Shown: positions 30,296 to 42,181 of the stretch, in pieces | Layout: each line of letters begins with the position of its first letter | Numbering within the stretch: position 1 is the first letter of the stretch | Assembly: GCA_002104905.1 (NCBI GenBank) | Contig: MCFE01000415.1 | Span: 1-64,000 of the forward strand | Source of the DNA: Basidiobolus meristosporus CBS 931.73 | Lineage: Eukaryota > Basidiobolomycota > Basidiobolomycetes > Basidiobolales > Basidiobolaceae | Direction of reading: 5' to 3' | DNA length: 64,000 nt | Translations under genes and position numbers: made by a program | Notes under the pieces: generated by a model | Seen by the model: the letters and a program-made list of their open reading frames with translations, nothing else | The model's database searches: none | Told to the model about the DNA's origin: nothing

Positions 30296-32504
30296 ATGGG
30301 TAAAGGAACAGGTATTTATATCTCCCTTACGATCAACCAGTTTATGTTGGAGAGATTAAGCCGTGCGATCCATAGATAAAATGTACATCACTCATAGCGA
30401 GTGGTCCAATGACTTTAGCGAAGGGGGTATGTCTTTTGGTGGAGCCAAAACTAAAAAAAACACACAGATATTTAAACGCCTCCCTTTCTATTGCTGCTCC
30501 TTAACGCTCCAGCCATTTGAACATCCTGTGTGTACCCCCGAAGGGACAGTTTTTGATTTAGAGTATGCACTTTATTTGCGGGTTTCTGGGAGTATACCTT
30601 GACCAACCGGCTTACCCTCTTTTCCAACCTAGGAGTATCATCCCGTACATTAAGAAATACGGAACCAATCCCGTAACCGGGGAGAAATTGGAAACAAGTA
30701 GTTTGATCAAACTCAACTTTCACAAAAATCCCGAAGGTAAGGCCTTCGTTATGGCCGCGAAACCAGGACTGCCCAGAGAATAACCGGAGCTCTTCGTCCA
30801 TTGTACCAGGTGAATATTGCTGCCCAGTCACCTTCCGAGTTTTTAGCGATCATACACACATCGTCGCTGTCAAGCCTACCGGGAATGTGTATGCTTACGA
30901 TACAGTGGAGAGGCTCAACATCAAGCCCAAATATTGGCAGGATCTATTGACGGACGAGCAGTTCACCCGCAAAGACATCATCACTCTCCAGGTACGACGC
31001 GCTAGACTGCCCGGCTATTCTACGATCGAGTATTTACGCGTTTGTTTAGGATCCTCACAATGTCGAAGGAAGAAACCTCACGACATTCCATCACCTAAAG
31101 AATGACCTAAAGGTGTTATCGGAGGGTACGGTTGGCTCACAAAGGGATGCCTGTTTGGTCAAAAGATGCTAAACCATGTTCAACGTATCTAGAGGAGCTG
31201 GCAAAAAGAGATCCAATGAATAATATCACGAAGGTCGGAACCACTGGCCGAGTTCTCGCTGAGCTGAAGGCAAAAGAGGCCGAAAAGGTACCTAATCCCC
31301 AAGCTTTTGTTAGCAGTATTTGACTGACACCGACGCCCAGGCTTCGAAAACCCCGGTCTCCCCAGAAAGCAAATCCAAAACACCATACAATGCGGCACAC
31401 TTTTCTACTGGGCGAGCTGCCGCTGCGTTTACCTCCACCGCTTTCACCCCAGTGACCGTCAACGAGAAGGCGCTGATAGATGAAGACGAGTTCATGTACC
31501 AGGAAGTGAAGAAGAAGGGATACGCCCGGATTCAGACCAACTTTGGCGATATCAACGTTGAGCTTCATTGCGATCATGTAAGCGACTTCAAGCATGGCTC
31601 ACATCCATCACACTCCCCCAACGCTTACATCGCTTGTTTAGACACCCATGACCTGTCACAACTTCATCCTGCTTGCGAAGTCGGGATATTACAAAAACAT
31701 CAAATTCCATCGTCTGATCAAACATTTCATGGTAACGATTCACAAGCGGTTACGCGCGATCATACAGCCTACTCACGTATTTTTAGATCCAAGGTGGAGA
31801 TCCTACTGGCACCGGTCGCGGCGGGGAGTCGGCTTGGAAGAAGGATTTTCGCGACGAGTTCAAGGGAAACCTTACGCATACCGGACGTGGGATTCTTAGC
31901 ATGGCCAATCGTGGGAAGAACACCAACTCGTCACAGTTGTACGTAACGATCAGCATCATCCCGCCTCATTACTGACGTACTCACCGCTCCCCCACTCTGT
32001 AGCTTCATTACTTTCCGATCATGTAACCATCTGGACAACAAGCACACCGTTTTCGGGCGTGTTGTCGGCGGGATGAACGTGCTGGACAAGATAGAAATGA
32101 TCGAGACTGACGACAAAGAGAAGCCGGCCAAGGATGTGATCATCAAGGACGTGATCGTCTTCGTCGATCCTTACGATGAGTACAAGAAGAGCCTGGAGAA
32201 ATCCCTGAAGGAAAAAGAAGAAGAGCCAGCCAGAAAGATAGCCGAGATGGAGAAGGAGAAGGTATTTCCAAGGTTCTGCAGACACCCAGCGATCTCTGAT
32301 GCTTATGTAACCATTGTTTAGGATAAATCCACCTGGTTCGGCCCAGCGAAGGTAAAGTCCACCAGCACAGCAATCGGAAAGTACATCAGCGCCGAAAGCA
32401 AGAAGAGAGACAACGACGGTGCTTCGGATATCCCGGAGAGCACCGGCGAGCCCAAAAAGAAGAAGCTGGGCACATATCAGTTTGGCGATTTCAGCGGATG
32501 GTGA
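30296..32504 (+). CDS. U-box cyclophilin, peptidyl-prolyl isomerase (PPIL2/CYP60 type)
   Basis: Eleven exons: 30296-30311, 30376-30562, 30633-30736, 30810-30991, 31050-31125, 31193-31287, 31341-31577, 31642-31731, 31787-31938, 32003-32261, 32322-32504; 526 residues. Two U-box-type modules come first ([28 protein letters not shown], then [19 protein letters not shown]). The cyclophilin domain follows with [39 protein letters not shown] and [11 protein letters not shown]. Homologues are nuclear, associate with the spliceosome and combine ubiquitin ligase and isomerase folds. All exon junctions keep frame and introns are 53-73 nt. The C-terminal tail has a basic KKKK nuclear-type stretch. Confidence 0.93.
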
Positions 32505-32588
32505 TAGGATATTATAGATCAATTAACAACAACAATAACAACAACGAATATTGAAACCCCGATGCTCTATTTTATTGTTCGTATTGAT

Positions 32589-33764
32589 TTAGACGAGACA
32601 TGAGTCGCCACATGATTCATCGGACGGATTGGGGCTTCTGTAGTATGGTTGCTGACCTAGGCATGTAGGCAGACTGACCAGCCTCCAACCACGGCATTTC
32701 AGATATTCTATGGCACGCTGGGCCAACGGCAGTGTTTTCGGGTAGTTCGGGAATCGGAAGTCAGCAGTGGAATTCCAGACATCGTGATTCAAGGCAATGA
32801 ATTGTCCCTCCAGCGGGCTAGTATTACCGGTCTGATATGTGTATTCCAAGTACTTCTCGTCTATGCTGTTGGCAGGGGTCCAATCAACTGGGTTCACATT
32901 CCATGTGACGACTGTGTAACCCATGCGCTTCAGAACCTTGCGCGAGTTGCTATCGGTATCTCCATACGGTGGACGCATACAGGTAGGAACCACGCCAAGA
33001 ATATTCGCAAATGCACGATTCAATTTGGACATCTCGTAGGTGACATTGTATTCGTTGACGGTGATCAGGTTAACATGAGACCAGGTGTGTGAGCATATTT
33101 GATGCCCAGAGGCATACGCCTTTCTGACTACATCAGACAGCTCGTAAATTGTGTTGATGGGGTTTCCAGTTCCCTGATTTTTCCAGTTGTAGCCATTCAT
33201 AAAGAATGTGGCTTTGACCCCTACCCGATCCAAGTAATCGATCAAACCGGAGGTCAGTACGCTTGGCCCATCGTCGAATGTGATCGCGAATGTCCCGGGT
33301 ACTTGACATGCCGTGTAGACTGATGCCTCAACCCCATCGTCACATCCACCGAAGGTATTCTGGCATCCGGCACCACAGTGATCCGATGTGTAACCGCAGT
33401 ATCCGTTTCTACTACAGCAAAGACCTGGCGCACAAGAGCCAATATCCGCGCCACACCTCTGGTCCAAATATCTTGAGCCTACAGTAGGCAGGGTTAAGGC
33501 AGATGAAGTGGTAGAGGTAGTTGTAGTGACGCTACTGCTGGTGAAAGTGCTGCTGGGAGCAATGGTGTCGGTACTCTTGGAAGCGTTGGTGACGGTGCTT
33601 GTAGAAGTGGTAGCAGTAGCGCTCCCAGAGCTACCGGTCAATGTTGGCTGGCTCTCAAATGTGCCAACTTCTGTTGGAGTGCCACTGGTCTGCTGTGATA
33701 ATGCGCACTCCAACAGGGAGAAAGCCACAACTGAAAAGATTGCCAAGGTGGTAGGAGACTTCAT
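32589..33764 (-). CDS. Chitin deacetylase with CBM18 chitin-binding module
   Basis: The intronless 391-residue protein removes acetyl groups from chitin to give chitosan at the cell wall. Residues 1-23 are a signal peptide, 24-95 a Ser/Thr-rich, probably O-glycosylated linker, 103-142 a hevein-like CBM18 with eight cysteines (CGADIGSC, GLCCSRNGYCG). The CE4 NodB domain carries all metal and catalytic motifs: TFDDGP (162-167), SHTWSH (225-230), RPPYGD (264-269), and WNVNPVDW. No GPI signal is obvious, since the C-terminus is cysteine-containing and not hydrophobic. A TATA-like box lies at 33803-33810, about 40 bp upstream. The cyclophilin gene converges from the other side with 84 bp between stops. 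Confidence 0.95.
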   Translation of the reverse strand: MKSPTTLAIFSVVAFSLLECALSQQTSGTPTEVGTFESQPTLTGSSGSATATTSTSTVTNASKSTDTIAPSSTFTSSSVTTTTSTTSSALTLPTVGSRYLDQRCGADIGSCAPGLCCSRNGYCGYTSDHCGAGCQNTFGGCDDGVEASVYTACQVPGTFAITFDDGPSVLTSGLIDYLDRVGVKATFFMNGYNWKNQGTGNPINTIYELSDVVRKAYASGHQICSHTWSHVNLITVNEYNVTYEMSKLNRAFANILGVVPTCMRPPYGDTDSNSRKVLKRMGYTVVTWNVNPVDWTPANSIDEKYLEYTYQTGNTSPLEGQFIALNHDVWNSTADFRFPNYPKTLPLAQRAIEYLKCRGWRLVSLPTCLGQQPYYRSPNPSDESCGDSCLV

Positions 33765-34558
33765 CTAGGTGGAATGTGGTTCATGAAAAAATGAAACGGA
33801 GGTATTTAAACTCACACATGGTTACACCCGCATATTGTCCATCTTGCTCAGTAGACACGGCAATTGGCTCGCGTTGCTTCCATAAATACGCAGCAACTCG
33901 GAGTGCGCCTTCGTTAACTAGGCCCAAATTCGGAATAGGATCAAGAACGGCAGCGCAAGGAACCTTTATTCAGATTAAACCTGCTCCGTGATTTTGTTAA
34001 GAACCGGTGTTACGTGGAGGGTGCTGGATAAGGGCTATCTTTCGGACTTTATTAGCTGGCTTGAGTTTTCTCAACTCCATAGATGGCAATCACGAAATTG
34101 TTGTGCCACGAAGAGAATATGCACCTTAGCCTCAGTTACAAATTATTACCAAGACAACGACTTTTCAGTGCCGTTATCTGGCAGATCATGAGTTTGCAAC
34201 GCATCAGTATGCCAATTGGCAGGGCTTCCCTAAGGTTGCGTGTTGATAGGCATATCTTTGCAAGTGATACATGTACACAGTAGCCCGCAATCTAGTTTTG
34301 AAAATAGATGAACCATCCGATCGTGCGCATGGACATTTCGTGATGGATATGATACCACGATTTATCCACACGCATGATGCTCGTTATTTTAGGTCAGCTT
34401 TGGAGAGTTGATCAAGTTTAAGCCATCATGAACGGGTGCTTGATTAAATCCAGGCGAACATCCGAACTTCAACGAAATTTTTTATTCCATCAAAAAAAAG
34501 GAAAATACGGTAAAAGGTGTGGGAGGAATTGGGTGTGGCTCGACGTTGTTGGAAGAAC
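33765..34558. other. Divergent promoter region, deacetylase and ELP2
   Basis: This 790-bp stretch separates the divergent deacetylase and ELP2 genes. Apart from the TATA-like box at 33803-33810 I see no gene. Small open frames here lack protein character. Confidence 0.5.
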
Positions 34559-37500
34559 ATGCCAAGCGCTTGCCCAGAATTCATTAGTGTTGGTTGCAAC
34601 AAAACCACCCAGGCTTCTGCTTGGGGTAAGGACGGCTTAGTGGCCTTCGCTGCGCAAAACAATATCGCTCTATATAGACCAAAGGTAACCGTTACACTCA
34701 CACAGCCGCGCGCATTCAATAAACAGTGTTCTGATAATATGTCGAAAGGATCCTTCTCACAAGGGTGTTGAGAGTACCCTTCTGGGTCATGGTGGTCGTG
34801 TAAACTGCCTTCAATTTATCAATAGAGGTACACATTTGTTTGCCCGAGAGGTTTCCTACGGGTGGTTAGGATTCACACGCACGTCAATTGGATTTAGGAC
34901 ATGAATTTGAGCAAAGAAACGTTGCTTTGGTTTCGGGCTCTACTGATCAAACAGTCAGAGTTTGGAAGGCCCAGGAGGACGGCAAGGTTTTGGGTTCATT
35001 TCTATGTTTGTTGCTGTCGCGTATATTCATGCTTATTCGTTTTTGAAGTGGATCACTTCCGCTGTTCTTACAGGGCACACCTCTCCTATCACCGTTATAG
35101 GTTGCGTGCGGTCTCGTTCCATCGTCTCTGAGTATGACTTGTTTGCAACTGGCTCGACCGACGGCACTATAAGAATCTGGGAAAGGAAGGAAGGCTCCGC
35201 CGGTGAACCAGGTTCGACTCTTGCACCAAACTGTTTCGAAATGGTATTTCCTTAATCTAATATTTTGTTGCAGATACGGTTGAGTGTAAGCAAGTCATTG
35301 AAGTGGGAACAAAATATCCTCTATCTCTATCGATCTCCATATTACCTGGATCCAAAGGTACCCCCGTCGGCAGGGCATATGCATGATGAAAGACAACTCA
35401 AAGCCTAACAACTCTCTGATTAGTACCAATCATGGCTTGCGGCAGTACTGACATGAAGGTCCACCTCTACGTGGAGAAGAATGGAGAGGTAGTTTACTAC
35501 GATTTTCTGGCGAATGTAGCCATTTTTAATCGTCAAGTACGTAGTTTGTCAAAGTGCTTTCTCTGCAAGGACATGAGGACTGGGTTCGAACCCTTGCATT
35601 CACTACCTATCTGCACGACGACAAAGAGGAGCTCATGCTTGCCAGTGGCTCACAAGATCGTTACATCCGGTTGTGGCGCATAGTTGAATCTTCACAAATC
35701 GAGAAAGACGAGCACAACAGCGGAGATTTCACCAAAGATATGCTTGACTCGTTGAACGAAGCTATGAGGTGCGACATGTTGTCAAGTCAGACCATCTATA
35801 CCGACTAACGTTCTTTCGGAATCCAGCAAGGACGGAGCAGTGCAGCTTAGCACCAAGGCTCATATCATCGAGGTTGGATCAAACGAGATGGAAAAGTAAT
35901 TGCTCCCGTTGGAAAATTGCTTGCATGCAGAGAAGCTAACCTTCCGAAAACAGAAAACGTTATACCGTGATGTTGGAGGCCCTGTTGATTGGTCATGAGG
36001 ATTGGGTATATAGTGTCGATTGGGCACCAGCCACTGAAAGTATGTTTATTGCCTTGATGATGTCGCCGCAATTTATGGATGCTAACCTGCTTTGATCGAA
36101 AGAAAATGGCACTTACACCCAACCGCCTGTCTTGCTCTCTGCTTCAGCGGACAAATCCATGATGATCTGGACGCCCGAGGAGGAAGGAGGCGTTTGGCTT
36201 ACGCAGGTGAGTTCGACGTGTTTTGCATCCCGATGCGCATGCCGTTCTTAACACATGTCTTTAGGTAAGAGTTGGTGAAGTTGGTGGTAACGCTTGTGGA
36301 TTTTACGGTGGCATGTTTGGCCCTGATGGAAAATCCATCCTTGCCCACGGTTACAATGGCACCTTCCACTTGTGGGGCAATACATCTGAAAACGGTACGG
36401 GGCTTACAGCCAGGTCTTCTACCCAGCTCACTGTAGTAATATGATTTCTGCAGAATGGCAACCTCAAGTTACAATCAGCGGACACTTCAAGCCAGTCCAA
36501 AACCTTGCTTGGGACCCTACTTCTCTCTTCTTTGTGTCTGTCAGGTTCGAGACTTACCAGGAATTATTTCGTTGTTGAGCAGCATTGCTTACCAATCTTC
36601 GTCCTACCAGTCATGACCAAACTGCTAGACTTTTTGCTCAATGCGTTTATTCCGACTCGACATCACAAGGAGAAGCCAATGCTTGGCACGAGATCGCTCG
36701 CCCCCAGGTTCACGGCTACGACGTCCAGTGCTTAGCATTTGTTGATAACTATCGCTATGTCAGCGGCTCTGACGAGAAGGTACTTACAAATGCCTGAGCT
36801 GAACCAAAATGGAGCCTTAACCCTCGGAAAATTCTAGGTTCTCCGCGTTTTCGATGCTCCTCAGACATTCGTCAGCACTTTGGCACAGCTCACTGGTAAA
36901 CAAGAGCTTTTGGAGGGAGTGGTATGGGGCTTCGTATTTGTTGTATCGTGTATGAGATCTACGCGTATTAATCCAACCCCAACCAACAGGCTCAAAGACC
37001 CCTAACTGCCAATCTCCCCGCACTTGGTCTCTCCAACAAGGCAGTTTTTGCAGGTGATTAATACATGAATTGACATGGTGAACGATCCACTCAACCCTTC
37101 GTTGTAGGTGATTTGGAGAAGGAAGCAGAGTCTGAGGATGTCCTGAACCGTCAAAATTTCACCGCTGCTTCTCTAGCCCCAGCATCAGCTTTGAAAGCCT
37201 CGGATCACCCACCATTTGAAGAGTTCTTGGTGCAGCACACTCTATGGCCCGAGGTCGATAAGCTTTACGGACACGGCTACGAAATCATGTGTGTTGGAGC
37301 TAGCCATGACGGCAAATACATCGCATCCGCCTGTAAGGTACTTTGATCTGACGTTATTGATCACACGCATTGTTACACGCCGTGCTGAACAACCAACCCC
37401 AATGCAGGCCGCAAGTGCACGTCACGCCGGACTTCGACTATTCACAGTCAACAACTGGAAGGAAATCACACCACCCCTCGCTTCTCATGTACTTACAGTG

Positions 37501-38289
37501 ACGAAGGTCAAATTCTCGTGGAACGACAAATACCTCCTCTCAGTGTCCAGAGATCGTTGTTGGACACTCTTCGAGAAGACCGAGGATGAAGGTTTGTTGG
37601 ACGCTTCCTCACGGAATCACGTGCCACTGCTAACTGTCGAACCACCAGAGGAGCCATTTGTACAGGTCGCCAAAGACAAGCCGCACGCACGTATTATCTG
37701 GGATTGCTCATGGTCTCACGACGACCGTATTTTTGCCACCGCCTCTCGTGATAAAACCGTAAGAGTCTCCTTCAGCATCATTAAGAGTACACAGTAATAA
37801 TGAAGCATGGGGATTTAGGTGAAATTCTGGTCGGTCAACTCCACCCCCGAAGGCACATCGGTAACCCTTGCCGGTAGCATCAAGCTGACAGAGAGTGTTA
37901 CTGCCATTGACTTTGTCCCCTCCACTGTTGATAACAAGTATGTATCCTGAGCATCACCCGATGGGAGATCTCCTACTAACCTCGAGATAGATATGTGCTA
38001 GCGGTTGGCCTTGAAACTGGGCAACTTTTATTGGTCCACGGACAGATTGGTGACAGCAACAATGAATGGGAAATCCTCTATCAGTTTGACCCCAGGTACA
38101 TCATCTTACATTACCAAGAAAATGTCGACCTCACCAGCTAACGAATTATCGGACGTCTTTAGCATTTGCCACAGCGGTACGGTCCATTCACTGGCCTGGC
38201 GTCGCCAAACTCCCTCGGAGGCCGAACCATATCAACTGGCCACTGCAGGAGAAGATCACTCCGTGCGTCTTTTCCGGATTCGCATCTAG
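34559..38289 (+). CDS. ELP2: Elongator complex subunit 2 (WD40 protein)
   Basis: Twenty exons give 852 residues: 34559-34684, 34749-34827, 34898-34986, 35049-35211, 35274-35357, 35424-35488, 35545-35768, 35827-35895, 35954-36039, 36103-36206, 36265-36394, 36454-36544, 36611-36779, 36838-36921, 36990-37053, 37108-37337, 37408-37758, 37819-37937, 37991-38095, 38163-38289. Reading frame is kept across all 19 introns of 53-70 nt. The protein is two seven-bladed WD40 propellers; signatures include [57 protein letters not shown] and [12 protein letters not shown]. Elongator modifies the wobble uridine of tRNAs and ELP2 scaffolds the Elp123 core. The length matches the family (about 790-830). The start is the ATG before [11 protein letters not shown]. 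Confidence 0.95.
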
Positions 38290-38509
38290 GAGGGATCGGT
38301 GGGAGGTGGAGTCTTGTATGTAGCTATATACGCCAACCCCGCCATTGATTCGGCAAAAACCAACCCTTTTCTTTACCAGGTGTGTAGCCCCTGACTTAAT
38401 AAATGGATCGACTCACATTGGAATAGCCGTTTATAGACGAAAGGGAGGGCAACATTAATATTATAGAAATACAGTGGGATGCAAATGGGTGATTGTTTTG
38501 GGGATGCGA
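38290..38509. other. Convergent intergenic region
   Basis: ELP2 and the C2-domain gene converge here. No feature is seen. Confidence 0.5.
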
Positions 38510-39268
38510 TCATACAATCCTAGGGGAGGGCTGGGTGAATGTTCGGTTGGGGGATGGACTTCTAGGTGGATAGGTGGCTTGGCGTGGTGGGTAAAGGGAT
38601 TGCTTGGGTGGGTATTCGGGCTGATTCAGTCGCTGTGGTGGATACGCATGAGTCTGCATCTGGCGGGGCAGGTTAGGCGAGGCTCGGGGAGATGGCAGCT
38701 GGTTAGGCTCGTCGATATCGCTGTCTGATTCAGAAGATAAATCGTCAAAGTTGTCCAGCGTGAGGGTAGATGGGGTGGAAGTAAACGAGGGGGCTTTCCC
38801 CACCAGACATTCATAAACAGGGACCCAGTCTTCTGGTCGAGTGGACGAGGAAGTGAGTACGAAACCCATGTTCAGCTCAATCTCACCGCTGACCACATCT
38901 TTTGAAGATTTCTTTTCCAGAGGATACCATATGGTTCGCTTCTGCGAGGGGTCAAACAGAAGGGGAACCCCATCAATGAACAGCTCCCTAAATGACAGGT
39001 TCAGCTGACCCATGAAATCTCGGCCGAAGAAGTCGTTGTCCCAGCAAACGACCTGCAGAAATTTGGGAGGGTTTTTCATGTTGATCTTGAACTCGAAGGT
39101 GGTGTCCCATGTGGGCGAGAGTGACTTCGGGATCACTTTCGTGGTTTTCTTCTTGTTCTGCAGCTTGACCACGACAAAGGGATCGGACAGTCCGTTGCTA
39201 TCTTTGGGTGCTAGGTTCCTTGCTCTGATCACCTGGATTTTCAGGGCTGATATCGAGTGTACAGACAT
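38510..39268 (-). CDS. C2-domain protein with proline-rich tail
   Basis: Intronless, 252 residues. A C2 domain spans about residues 5-140: LKIQVIRARNLAPKD, SDPFVVVKL, SPTWDTTFEFKI and VVCWDNDFFGRDFMGQ carry the aspartates that bind calcium in C2 loops, so calcium-dependent phospholipid binding is likely. The tail has an acidic stretch (SSESDSDIDE) and then repeats of YPPRQ/YPPK type, which suggest SH3 or other proline-motif partners. The N-terminus resembles that of fungal phosphatidylserine decarboxylase 2 C2 regions, but no decarboxylase follows. A TATA-like TATAAATG lies about 50 bp upstream. There is no membrane segment. Confidence 0.88.
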   Translation of the reverse strand: MSVHSISALKIQVIRARNLAPKDSNGLSDPFVVVKLQNKKKTTKVIPKSLSPTWDTTFEFKINMKNPPKFLQVVCWDNDFFGRDFMGQLNLSFRELFIDGVPLLFDPSQKRTIWYPLEKKSSKDVVSGEIELNMGFVLTSSSTRPEDWVPVYECLVGKAPSFTSTPSTLTLDNFDDLSSESDSDIDEPNQLPSPRASPNLPRQMQTHAYPPQRLNQPEYPPKQSLYPPRQATYPPRSPSPNRTFTQPSPRIV

Positions 39269-39802
39269 GTTGGCAAGGTTGGGTGAGTACCGAGGATACC
39301 GACGGGCAGCAACATTTATACTTTTGAGTTCTCTTGGCTAACCCAAGCGAGGGCCAATGGTTGCGAGTATCGGTAATTACTCAGCCTTTGCTTGTGTTCC
39401 CAAATGAATAATTTAGAACGTATGCACAGAAGATCGCATGGGCAAGAGATCTGGATTCCGATGTAATCTGTGCATGTGTTGCTCTCCTGAGAAGCAGCAT
39501 TGAGCAAAGCCAAGCGCTGTACTCGTCGTAACCAAAATGTCGCACGAAATAATCATCTATTAACGCAATCTTGTTGGGTGGGTTGTTTGTATCCCTTTCG
39601 AGATTTATTTGATGGATAATATACATGATAGGTAGGGGCGGCTATAGTGGTGGTTGTAGCGGGTGTGAATGGGAACATATATATAAATGAATCTGATCAT
39701 TGCTCTTTACTAGCCACTTCGATCTCCTGGGAAAATGTACTCTTCGACACGTTTCTCGGAGTAAACCCAGGAATGTCCAATTTGGTTTCTATGGACTCGT
39801 CA
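39269..39802. other. Intergenic between C2 and bestrophin genes
   Basis: It contains the TATA-like box of the C2 gene at 39314-39321. No other feature is visible; short frames are not gene-like. Confidence 0.45.
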
Positions 39803-40804
39803 TCAACTAGCCAGCAATCGATCGATGGGGGCGGCACTCGAATAATGGCCATCGTCTCCTCCCTTGACTATGGCGCAGAGGTTACAGAGTGGGAGATCAT
39901 TCCAATCATACCCAAACGGGTTCTCCAGCTCACCTCCAATCGCCAGAATCCCAAACAGCGTAAAGGCAGCCGCAGCGCTTACCAGGAGGGTTACCCAGCC
40001 GAGTGGTTCGACTATCTGGTAGGGCAACATGAGACAGTAAGCCCAAACAGTCTGGGCCAAATGAATGGAGTAGGCAACAGGTATAGGGGTCCGCAGAATT
40101 CGCTCAAACCCAGTGAGACAGTCAATCAGGCTGTTGATGGAATTTGTAAGCAGTGTAAATAATGGGGCGTCTATATTCCCTCGCTCCTTTTGGTGTTGGA
40201 TGAACGCCGTTAGATGGATGGTGATCTCCAAGGGCATGTTGGAGCCTGGTGCTTTGCTTTGTGCTGGCGGGACGATAGGCCGAAGTAATTGATCATCCCG
40301 CGGGTGGTTTATAGAAGTGGGTGTGCGGTATTTATGGTGAGATGAGCGAAGAAAAGGCGCACAGTCAGGCGTGACATCCCGATAGTCATATTCCTCGCGT
40401 AGATAATGCTTTGTGGCCTGCGCATAAGAGATCAAGAGCTTGATGGCTGCCTCCTTGATACTTCGGTCGTTTTGTGATTTCTCGCCCACATTGATCCAAA
40501 TCATTCGAGTCAAAGAGCGGATATTTACAATCTGCGTGCTCCACAAACGACGCCCTTCCCAGTAGCGGTCGTAAGCAGTGTTGGTTCGGAAAACCAGAAG
40601 AAGAGAGGTGACCATTCCAAGAATGGTGACCAGATTATCTTTGATGTTCAACCGGAGGTCGGTGAACCTATGAATCGATACTACGGCTGCGCTGTAGGCA
40701 GTCAAAAACAGCACCTTTACTATGATTCTTGGGATGATTGACCTTTTGAGGCGAAGAGCAAACGGCCACCGGCGCTCGTATAGAGGGGGCATATTGTAGA
40801 CCAT
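39803..40804 (-). CDS. Bestrophin-like (UPF0187) anion channel protein
   Basis: Intronless, 333 residues. The family hallmarks are clear: FRTNTAYDRYWEGRRLW in the first third, then PIPVAYSIHL, a glycine-tryptophan turn (EPLGWVTLL), a hydrophobic segment, and the closing IGGELENPFGYDWNDLPL. Relatives form pentameric anion channels in membranes; in fungi and plants they are mostly uncharacterised or organellar. Four hydrophobic segments are visible (about 25-45, 55-75, 250-270 and 275-300). The start may be the ATG at 40804 or the one at 40792 (MPPLYERR). The plus-strand frame at 39647-40162 is an antisense shadow. Confidence 0.88.
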   Translation of the reverse strand: MVYNMPPLYERRWPFALRLKRSIIPRIIVKVLFLTAYSAAVVSIHRFTDLRLNIKDNLVTILGMVTSLLLVFRTNTAYDRYWEGRRLWSTQIVNIRSLTRMIWINVGEKSQNDRSIKEAAIKLLISYAQATKHYLREEYDYRDVTPDCAPFLRSSHHKYRTPTSINHPRDDQLLRPIVPPAQSKAPGSNMPLEITIHLTAFIQHQKERGNIDAPLFTLLTNSINSLIDCLTGFERILRTPIPVAYSIHLAQTVWAYCLMLPYQIVEPLGWVTLLVSAAAAFTLFGILAIGGELENPFGYDWNDLPLCNLCAIVKGGDDGHYSSAAPIDRLLAS

Positions 40805-41649
40805 TTCGGATCACTGGTGCTAGCACCAAAAACGAAAAAAGGTTATGAGAAGTAGCTGGTCGATGTAAATACAGGGAGCCTTTTAAATTCAATGGCTGAA
40901 TCTTCTCCACAACGTTGACGTTTTCCTGGACTGAGGGTGATGATAAACAATGGCAAGGGAATTACCGGTTCCTTGCACGTTTCCGGTGAATGTAAGAAAC
41001 CTGTCTTATTAAGCGTAATAGTCAAATCTATGCCAGGAAGGGGATTATTGTTGACATGTTAGGCAACCACCTGGAGATTAAGTGAATTGTGCGACTAAGC
41101 CTTAAACCGATTTCCTCCTATATAAGCAGTCATAGATTTCGCCCTGTTGTGTTAGGGGCTTCTTTATAAAATCTGACTTTAGTGGCACTATTCTTGCTGA
41201 GTACTGCATGGAATGACTCAATCTCACCTGGTTTATTGAAACTTACCTTGAAACCTATCGCAAGCGTACCTAATGGAGAGTGCTGGTTCCAATATGCACA
41301 GGCAAATCGCACACATCTCGGCCAAGTGTCGGCAGAATGACGCCATCCAAGATAGGGTAATTACGAGTATATACACAGGTTTTATCGCTAATGAACTAGC
41401 ACCCTCTTTCTCCAGAGGGGTCGAAAGGTTCAAACACCCATCAACCGAGCAACGTTCGTGGGGCGTGGTTAAATATCGATGTGTAGTGCATGGGTGTTAG
41501 GATTTCAAGGTATATTTCTTTACTGGATGCATCAAAATATCGGGAAATCCAAACGAAATGTACAGTGGTTTGGGACTTTGGAATGCAAAATAAAAATTTC
41601 TAAAGATTGACGAATCTATCATGCTTATCCTAAGCGATTGGTCCTCTCT
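40805..41649. other. Intergenic, no supported gene
   Basis: An 845-bp gap. A TATA-like CTATATAAGC is seen at 41118-41127, but the downstream plus-strand frame (41273-41500) has no recognisable content. The outer part is the bestrophin promoter. Confidence 0.45.
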
Positions 41650-42181
41650 TTACATTAAGACTTTTAGCACTCTCCTGCTGGTGACAAGATAATGGAAGCG
41701 CTCGAATTCGGCCTTGGCAATTTCCGGTTGCTCGTTCTGCAGATAGGCCTCGAGGTGGTCCTGGGACTGGATGGTGTAATGAATAGTGAAGTAGATCTAA
41801 AGCAAATCCAAATATAAATCTCTACACGCGTAACGAACGAATACAGTGGCTCGAGTTTACCTTGCTGCACCCTTCCTCGGATAGCCAGAACAGCCCAGCT
41901 AAAATAAAGGAAAGTCTATTACTTTACTCGCCTCATACTCGGGTATATGTCGAATCCAATGAAGTACCTGGCTTGGGCTGACTGAATACGTTAACGGAAA
42001 GAAATCCTGGAAAAAGAGCGGTCAACACCAGAGCATTGAGCTAGTGTATGGGGAACATACCATCCACTCTATCGCAGGTGTTACGGGCAAAGCTGCGAAG
42101 CCAGTCTAGATATTCATCGCCTTTGTCTTTTGGAACGGAAATGTTGACCTCGTAAATCAGTGTATCTAACGCATGCGACAT
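41650..42181 (-). CDS. Small DUF4286-like protein
   Basis: Four exons (42181-42061, 42006-41968, 41898-41861, 41796-41650) give 114 residues, with frame kept at each GT-AG join. The sequence starts MSHALDTLIYEVNISVPKD, then WLRSFAR, GFLSVNVFSQ, the central HYTIQSQDHLEAYLQ and the end RFHYLVTSRRVL. This order fits the DUF4286 ferredoxin-like fold: a beta strand, a helix ending in a WL motif, and a final SRRVL strand. Function is unknown; such folds often bind small molecules or dimerise. A TATA-like GTATTTAAT is about 49 bp upstream. Exons 2 and 3 are only 39 and 38 nt. Confidence 0.72.

Noticed and set aside
39647-40162. 171-codon plus-strand frame
   Set aside because: Antisense to the bestrophin-like gene, whose protein motifs are unmistakable.
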